In this document: positions 59,413-64,000 of the stretch, in pieces
Layout: each line of letters starts with the position of its first letter
Numbering within the stretch: position 1 is the first letter of the stretch
DNA from: Hymenobacter mucosus
GTDB taxonomy: Bacteria > Bacteroidota > Bacteroidia > Cytophagales > Hymenobacteraceae
Reading direction: 5' to 3'
Length of the DNA stretch: 64,000 nt
NCBI RefSeq assembly: GCF_900188255.1
Contig: NZ_FZNS01000006.1
Span: 124,001 to 188,000 of the forward strand
Notes under the pieces: generated by a model
Told to the model about the DNA's origin: nothing
Seen by the model: the letters and a program-made list of their open reading frames with translations, nothing else
Databases searched by the model: none
Program-made: the position numbers and the translations under genes

Positions 59413-60087
59413 TTAATGTACTAGACTGAGTTTGACACCTACTTCAAGGTTTGGATCAATAACGCGGCCCTGCCTGTAGTGTCCGTTCCGATAACGGAAC
59501 GCGTAGTCGTTTTGGATGCCTCCGCCAGCGTATGCGTCAAACAAACCATGCCGACCGATGCGGCGCTGCATGCCCCATACCACATTAAGTGTTGAGTAGC
59601 CATAACGGTAGTGCGCCCCATCCGCATTAGCATTGGCATAAAAGGTAGCCGTTGTCATAGCCGACAGATAATTGCCCGTAAAGGGTCCAGTAGCCCTACC
59701 TTTTTGCCGGCGTTTCTCTTGGTTGTAATAGTATCGAGCCCCTATATCAGCTCCGCACTCGCGCACTAACGGTAGGGTTGAATCATAGTATTTACCCTCA
59801 ATCACCTCCAGTCCCGCATAAGCGTTTCCCGACACGGACCAGGCCGATGTGATATGATGTTCAACGCCAAGTACAATAGGGGCTGTCAGCGTATTAGTTC
59901 TAAATCTAAAACCACGGGTAAGACCAGTACCTAATTTTACCATCGTGTTGCGAGGCGTACCAACCGCAGTAGATGCAGGGGATGGGGGATCCGCTGGAGT
60001 AGCTGCTGGTGAATTGGTTTGGGCCAGCAGAGTAGCCGGACTACAGCAGATCAGCGCTAGTGCTGTCCTTAGATAGGTAGTGCGCAT
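59413..60087 (-). CDS. secreted outer-membrane-type barrel protein, unknown
   Basis: The 224-residue protein starts with a signal peptide (TALALICCSPATLLAQ, about residues 8-23). A Pro/Ala/Thr linker precedes strand-like segments (MVKLGTGLTRGFRFRTN, PIVLGVEHHITSAWSVSGNA, ADIGARYYYNQEKR, HGLFDAYAGGGIQNDY) and a final strand LEVGVKLSLVH. This fits a beta-barrel outer membrane protein. The family is not recognised. It shares style but no clear motif with the OMP at 28513. The ATG at 60087 is the start. It is convergent with the DUF72 gene. Confidence 0.75.
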   Translation of the reverse strand: MRTTYLRTALALICCSPATLLAQTNSPAATPADPPSPASTAVGTPRNTMVKLGTGLTRGFRFRTNTLTAPIVLGVEHHITSAWSVSGNAYAGLEVIEGKYYDSTLPLVRECGADIGARYYYNQEKRRQKGRATGPFTGNYLSAMTTATFYANANADGAHYRYGYSTLNVVWGMQRRIGRHGLFDAYAGGGIQNDYAFRYRNGHYRQGRVIDPNLEVGVKLSLVH

Positions 60088-60567
60088 AAAGTATTGGTAA
60101 GTATGGAAATGAAGATTACTCAGGGCTAGCTTATTACCTGCAAGGTAGCCTTAGAGTACATCCCGTACAATCAGTAATTCAGCATGAAAAGTATAGGCCG
60201 CGTTCAGTGGTATGGCTCAGGTGTAATGTATCTAGTGCGTAATTGATATGTGTCGAATAGCACTTTGCCGGTTGCCAATTATTGGTGACCTGCCATACGG
60301 TAGAAGAAGCACTAAGCATAGGGCTTCTCCGAAGCGAAAGGAACTGCAAATAAGTAGAAAAGGCTGTATACGAATGGATAGAGCTGCAAGCAGCCACGTA
60401 GTGCCCCACAGATATAGCATACCTACCTGCTTGTGACTGGGCTATAGGATACCTCTGCTCCCAAGCCAATCCGCTGCAAAAACTTATCAGTAGGGCGGCT
60501 GTGGCATGACCCACTCAGGGCAAAACCCCGTATCTTGAGCCTGGGCCATACCCGGCTCTCTGCCCTC
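60088..60567. other. divergent intergenic region (OMP / T9SS protease)
   Basis: This 480-base gap between two divergent genes should hold both promoters. The short open frames inside have poor composition and are not genes. No palindrome or repeat is evident. Confidence 0.4.
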
Positions 60568-62661
60568 ATGAAAGCACCCCTACTTACTTTGCTGCTGGCG
60601 CCAATTGTGCTCCTCAGCAGCCCCGGTACTGCCGTTGCCCAGTCAGCTGCTACCACCCCGGACATACACTGCTCTCTGTTGCCACTAGATCCGGAAGCAC
60701 GAACTGCGCACGTACCGCTAGTACTAGAAGGCGAAGTGCTAAGCAGCAAGGGAATGCGTACCAGCGCCGGCCGCATCTACACCACGCACCGAGTGCGCGT
60801 GTACAAGCTACTAAAAGGCACGGCCCCCGCCGAGATTACCCTGATGACGGAGGGCGGCACAGTAGGGCTTGAGCGTCAGGAAATCACCAACACGCTCCGC
60901 TTGACGGTGGGTGAGCAAGGAGTGTTTTTCTTGGAACCCGCTGCGTTTCCCGGCACCGGCGCCGCAGGCGCTTGGTCTGTGTACGCTAGTCAGCAAGGCT
61001 TTGTACGCTACGAATTGCACACGGCCACGGCAATAGAGCCTTATCATATTTACACTGGGTTGGGTACAAGCCTGTACCGGCAGCTAGGCAACGCCCGGCC
61101 GCGCGAGGTGCAGCCCAACGTGACGCTAACAACCGCCCTGCGTCGGCAGACTGAGCCAATTGCGGCTAAGGTAGCAGCTCCCGTTGTGACAAGTCTAGCA
61201 CCGCTTAGCCTCACGGCCGGAACCGGGGCGGTGCTTACCATTCGCGGTACCGGATTCGGAGCCACTCGGGGTACCGGGTTTGTGGAGTTTCGGAATGCAG
61301 ACGTCAACAACTCCTTCACGAAAGCAGCCGACAGGGACTATGTAAGCTGGTCAGATACGGAAATCCGCGTGACGGTGCCTTCCATTAGCGCCTCTGGCAA
61401 TACGGCTGGCACCGGTCCGGTGCGGATTACGAGCACCGACCAGCTTACCACCCAAAGCGTAAGTTCCGTAACGGTAGTATTTGCCGCCAGCAACGTGCAG
61501 GATGAGGCTACCAGCCAGCGGGTTATTCCGGGCCACCTCAACCAGAATGGCACCGGCGGTTATACATTCCGCTTCGATCCTACCTTTGACAGCAACACCA
61601 GCGCCACAACGGCTTGGCGGCGGGCCTTGGCTAACTGGCGCTGCCAAACGGGCATCAACTGGGTGGTAGGCACTACGCGCACTAAAAGCGGCGTGGCCGA
61701 TGACGGCGAAAACGCGGTGGGCTTCGATAGCGGCACGACGCTGCCCGCCAACGTGCTGGGCCGCACTACCAGCTACTACCGGGGGTGCTACCAAGCCGAT
61801 GGCAGCGTAAGCTTCTACGTGCAGGAAATCGATACGGAGTTTGATGATGCTACCAACTGGCAGTTTGGGCCGGGCACGCCTAACTCTAATCAGATCGACT
61901 TCGAGTCAGTAGCCTTGCACGAGTTAGGGCACGCCCAGCAGTTGTCGCACCTGATCTTGCCTTCTGCCGTGATGCACTACGCCATTGCCCGAGGGCAAGT
62001 GAGCCGCACCCTGGCAGCCCCTAGCGACATTGCTGGCGGCCGCTACGTGCTACGTCGCCGGGGCTTTTTGGCAGATGAATGCGGTGTAACACCTATGCTG
62101 CCCGCACCACTTACTTCTCAATTTGCCCGCTATGAAGAAGGTGCGGGAGTAGTCGTGCAGTGGAGCACGCAAAATGAGTGCTTCGTGACAGAATTTGTGG
62201 TAGAGCGGGCCCCTTCCGATACCACCCGGGCCTGGCAAGCCGTGGCGACGGTGCGCGCCGGCGCGGGCCCGGTTTACCGCTACACCGACCCCCAGCCGCT
62301 GAGTGGTATGAGCTACTACCGCGTTCGGGTGCGCCGGCCCGATACTTCCCTGGATACCCCAACCCCAACCGCCGTAACGGATGATGCCACCATTGCTAGT
62401 GGCGTGCAGTTCTATCCTAACCCGCTGACAAACGCCGACTTGCTCCGGCTACAGTACGTAGGTGGGGGGCTGCCGGGCACCCTCACCCTACGTTTCTACG
62501 ATGCCGTGGGGCGCTACTTGCGCGGCACGGTGATTCGGTACCAGCCCGGCCTCAATACGCTTGCCGTAGAGCCTCCGTACTTGAGCCCAGGCTGGTACAT
62601 CATCCGGTGGAACGATTCAGAAGGCCCTTCGGGCACTTCCCGCCTAGTAAAGATAGACTAG
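60568..62661 (+). CDS. T9SS-exported matrixin-like metalloprotease
   Basis: The 697-residue protein has a signal peptide (MKAPLLTLLLAPIVLLSS). Residues about 35-200 are a beta-rich region. An IPT/TIG domain (about 220-310, LAPLSLTAGTGAVLTIRGTG) precedes a zinc metalloprotease domain with HELGHAQQLSH (His451, Glu452, His455, His461), the matrixin-type HExxHxxxLxH, followed by the Met-turn-like SAVMHYAI. A fibronectin-like piece precedes the C-terminal T9SS domain (VQFYPNPLTNADLLRLQYVG, then LRFYDAVGRYLRG and LSPGWYIIRW). It is a secreted protease that degrades external protein. The ATG at 60568 is preferred to a TTG at 60535. Confidence 0.92.
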   Translation: MKAPLLTLLLAPIVLLSSPGTAVAQSAATTPDIHCSLLPLDPEARTAHVPLVLEGEVLSSKGMRTSAGRIYTTHRVRVYKLLKGTAPAEITLMTEGGTVGLERQEITNTLRLTVGEQGVFFLEPAAFPGTGAAGAWSVYASQQGFVRYELHTATAIEPYHIYTGLGTSLYRQLGNARPREVQPNVTLTTALRRQTEPIAAKVAAPVVTSLAPLSLTAGTGAVLTIRGTGFGATRGTGFVEFRNADVNNSFTKAADRDYVSWSDTEIRVTVPSISASGNTAGTGPVRITSTDQLTTQSVSSVTVVFAASNVQDEATSQRVIPGHLNQNGTGGYTFRFDPTFDSNTSATTAWRRALANWRCQTGINWVVGTTRTKSGVADDGENAVGFDSGTTLPANVLGRTTSYYRGCYQADGSVSFYVQEIDTEFDDATNWQFGPGTPNSNQIDFESVALHELGHAQQLSHLILPSAVMHYAIARGQVSRTLAAPSDIAGGRYVLRRRGFLADECGVTPMLPAPLTSQFARYEEGAGVVVQWSTQNECFVTEFVVERAPSDTTRAWQAVATVRAGAGPVYRYTDPQPLSGMSYYRVRVRRPDTSLDTPTPTAVTDDATIASGVQFYPNPLTNADLLRLQYVGGGLPGTLTLRFYDAVGRYLRGTVIRYQPGLNTLAVEPPYLSPGWYIIRWNDSEGPSGTSRLVKID

Positions 62662-62693
62662 CCCGAAGCCCCATAACGTGCGAGCTTCCTAGG

Positions 62694-63641
62694 TTAGCGC
62701 GCCAAGAGCATGGCCCCGTAGGAGTAACCGCCACCAAAGACGGTAATAACTATCTGGTTGCCGGGTTTGAGCAAGGCCCACGTATCGGCTAGCGCAATGG
62801 CGGCGCCGGCGCAGCCGGTATTGCCTAAGTCCTGGATGTTTGATACGGCCCGGTCTTCGGGCAAGCCTAGCTGCTGTAGCACATTCTTGGTAATGCGCAG
62901 GTTGGCTTGATGGGGAATGAGGTAAGTTACATCCTCCACGCTCAAGTTATTGCGCTCCAAAACCTGCTGCGTTACGCGGGCCATATACTGGCAGGCGTTG
63001 ATAAACACGTCCTTGCCGAAGGGCATCACAATACCTTTCTCCACGGGCTTGAGTGTTACGGCTACGTCGGCCTTGCCCACATTGGCAACTCCGCCGGTCA
63101 GCACCGTACGCACATCCAGGTCGTTTTCAGACAAGCGCTCAGGAGTGAGCAACAAAGCCGCTGCACCGTCGCCCCACAGGTGGCCAGCCATGGTGTCTTG
63201 CTCGTTGTTATAGGCTGTATTATGCTCGCTCACTACAACCAAGGCCCGCCGCGCCTTACCCATGGCAAAATAGCCCTCCACAATTTCAATGGCATTGAGC
63301 AGTGAGGAGCACGCCGAAGAAATGCTGACTACCGGAATTTCTCCTACGTTGAGCTCCCGCTGCACGGCATGAGCCAGGGTATAAATAGTATCGTGAGGGG
63401 TATATGTGGCCCCCACAATGAGGTCCACCTCAGCAGCGGGGAAAGCGGGGGCAGCGGCTAACACGCGGCGTGTGGCCTCCAAGGCCATCGTATTGGTATT
63501 TTCGCCGGGGGCTGCCTTTCGGCGAGTTTGTATGCCGGTGCGCTCCGTAATCCACTCGTGTGAGAGGCCATTGAGACGCGTAAAGTGCTCGTTGGTAATG
63601 ATTTCGGCGGGCAGGTAGGCCGCCACCTGATGAATGTACAC
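62694..63641 (-). CDS. fabH: 3-oxoacyl-ACP synthase III (KAS III) family protein
   Basis: The 315-residue thiolase-fold protein has the full KAS III triad: Cys111 in SISSACSSLLN, His244 in LIPHQANLRI and Asn274 in LGNTGCAGAA. The numbering falls at the same places as in E. coli FabH, as I recall it (112, 244, 274). The pattern after the Cys (CSS in place of CAGF) shows it is a FabH-like paralogue, possibly with a different acyl donor. It starts from GTG at 63641; the longer frame to 63743 adds 34 residues that do not match the family. The reaction condenses acyl-CoA with malonyl-ACP. It is divergent from the truncated gene at 63804. Confidence 0.9.
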   Translation of the reverse strand: MYIHQVAAYLPAEIITNEHFTRLNGLSHEWITERTGIQTRRKAAPGENTNTMALEATRRVLAAAPAFPAAEVDLIVGATYTPHDTIYTLAHAVQRELNVGEIPVVSISSACSSLLNAIEIVEGYFAMGKARRALVVVSEHNTAYNNEQDTMAGHLWGDGAAALLLTPERLSENDLDVRTVLTGGVANVGKADVAVTLKPVEKGIVMPFGKDVFINACQYMARVTQQVLERNNLSVEDVTYLIPHQANLRITKNVLQQLGLPEDRAVSNIQDLGNTGCAGAAIALADTWALLKPGNQIVITVFGGGYSYGAMLLAR

Positions 63642-63803
63642 GGGGAAAGGAAGAGTGAGAGACAAGGCAGAAATACGGGACCAAGGTACGGTTATTGGCG
63701 GTAGTGGCCGCCAGCTTTTCTGCAGATAGCCCGTACTTTGCACGTAAGACGTTCGTTCAACGGACCCAGGCAGGCCAGGTTGGGCTGCTCATCTTATAAT
63801 ATT

Positions 63804-64000
63804 ATGATGTTTTCACATTTCCTTCGGCGGTTATTTCTGGGTGCTACCTTGGGCCTGGGTTGTGGGCTAGTAGCTGCTCCGGCAGCGCAGGCCCAGAAAT
63901 ATCGTACGGCCGCTGGCCTGCGGGTAGGTGGGGGGCAGTACGGCATCACCGTGCAGCAAAAGATTCTCGACAAAACTACCCTCGAAGGGCTAGGGCTTGT
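63804..64000 (+). CDS. secreted protein, truncated by window edge
   Basis: From ATG at 63804 the frame is open to the right end of the window (65 codons and 2 bases). It starts MMFSHFLRRLFLGATLGLGC and continues GLVAAPAAQAQKYRTAAGLR, a signal peptide ending at AQAQ. The visible mature part VGGGQYGITVQQKILDKTTL looks like the start of an outer-membrane barrel. A second ATG at 63807 is an equally good start. The rest is out of view. It is divergent from fabH. Confidence 0.72.
   Translation, partial: MMFSHFLRRLFLGATLGLGCGLVAAPAAQAQKYRTAAGLRVGGGQYGITVQQKILDKTTLEGLGL

Noticed and set aside
60179..60514. 111-codon minus-strand frame between the barrel gene and the T9SS protease
   Set aside because: No signal peptide or motif of any family, mixed composition, and it sits where the divergent promoters must be.

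Overview
The window looks like chromosome of a GC-rich member of the Bacteroidetes, most probably Hymenobacter or a close relative (Cytophagales). The evidence is two secreted proteins with type IX secretion (T9SS) C-terminal sorting domains, several OMP_b-brl-type small barrels, weak or absent Shine-Dalgarno sequences, many GTG/TTG starts, and Bacteroidetes-type families (DUF2795, DUF4159, BatA, BlaR1-TonB). I see no rRNA, tRNA, CRISPR array, insertion sequence or phage gene. Most of it reads as ordinary chromosome with a few accessory blocks.

Layout. 1-7.2 kb: partial DUF2795 gene, DUF349 protein, EttA ABC-F translation factor, inorganic pyrophosphatase, CPA1 Na+/H+ antiporter and a stand-alone HNH nuclease. 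7.3-13.5 kb: LuxR-type regulator with a degenerate receiver, secreted SMP-30 lactonase, ZnT9-like cation diffusion facilitator, PAS histidine kinase and periplasmic trehalase. 14-20.2 kb: T9SS lectin-domain protein, SRAP DNA-crosslink protein, two small membrane or secreted proteins, an ECF sigma factor coupled to an unusual anti-sigma-like/trypsin fusion, and a Thr/Ala-rich lipoprotein. 20.5-29.8 kb: a five-gene MoxR-DUF58-BatA-membrane protein cluster with a nearby DUF4159 gene. 30-31.4 kb: two paralogous outer-membrane barrels. 31.4-37.7 kb: a tandem duplication of a TldD/TldE protease pair in which only the TldD subunits carry a Tat signal. 38-40.4 kb: a McrBC type IV restriction system. 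40.5-47.8 kb: a sigma-54 activator divergent from a TolC-UspA-EmrA-EmrB efflux operon; the gap holds two helically phased palindromes and a partial -24/-12 promoter. 47.9-50.4 kb: two paralogous lipoproteins of unknown function. 50.6-52.4 kb: BlaI/BlaR1 with a TonB C-terminal domain and a palindromic operator. 52.6-64 kb: lipoprotein hydrolase, penicillin acylase, RlpA-SPOR, DUF72, a T9SS matrixin-like protease, a KAS III enzyme and a truncated secreted protein.

The strongest leads for something new are the efflux operon's enhancer architecture, the duplicated TldD/E operon with a possible hitchhiker Tat export, the sigma factor/protease-anti-sigma pair, the BlaR1-TonB receptor, and the paired lipoproteins. 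All functions are inferred from reading translated sequence and remembered family signatures; no search was run.
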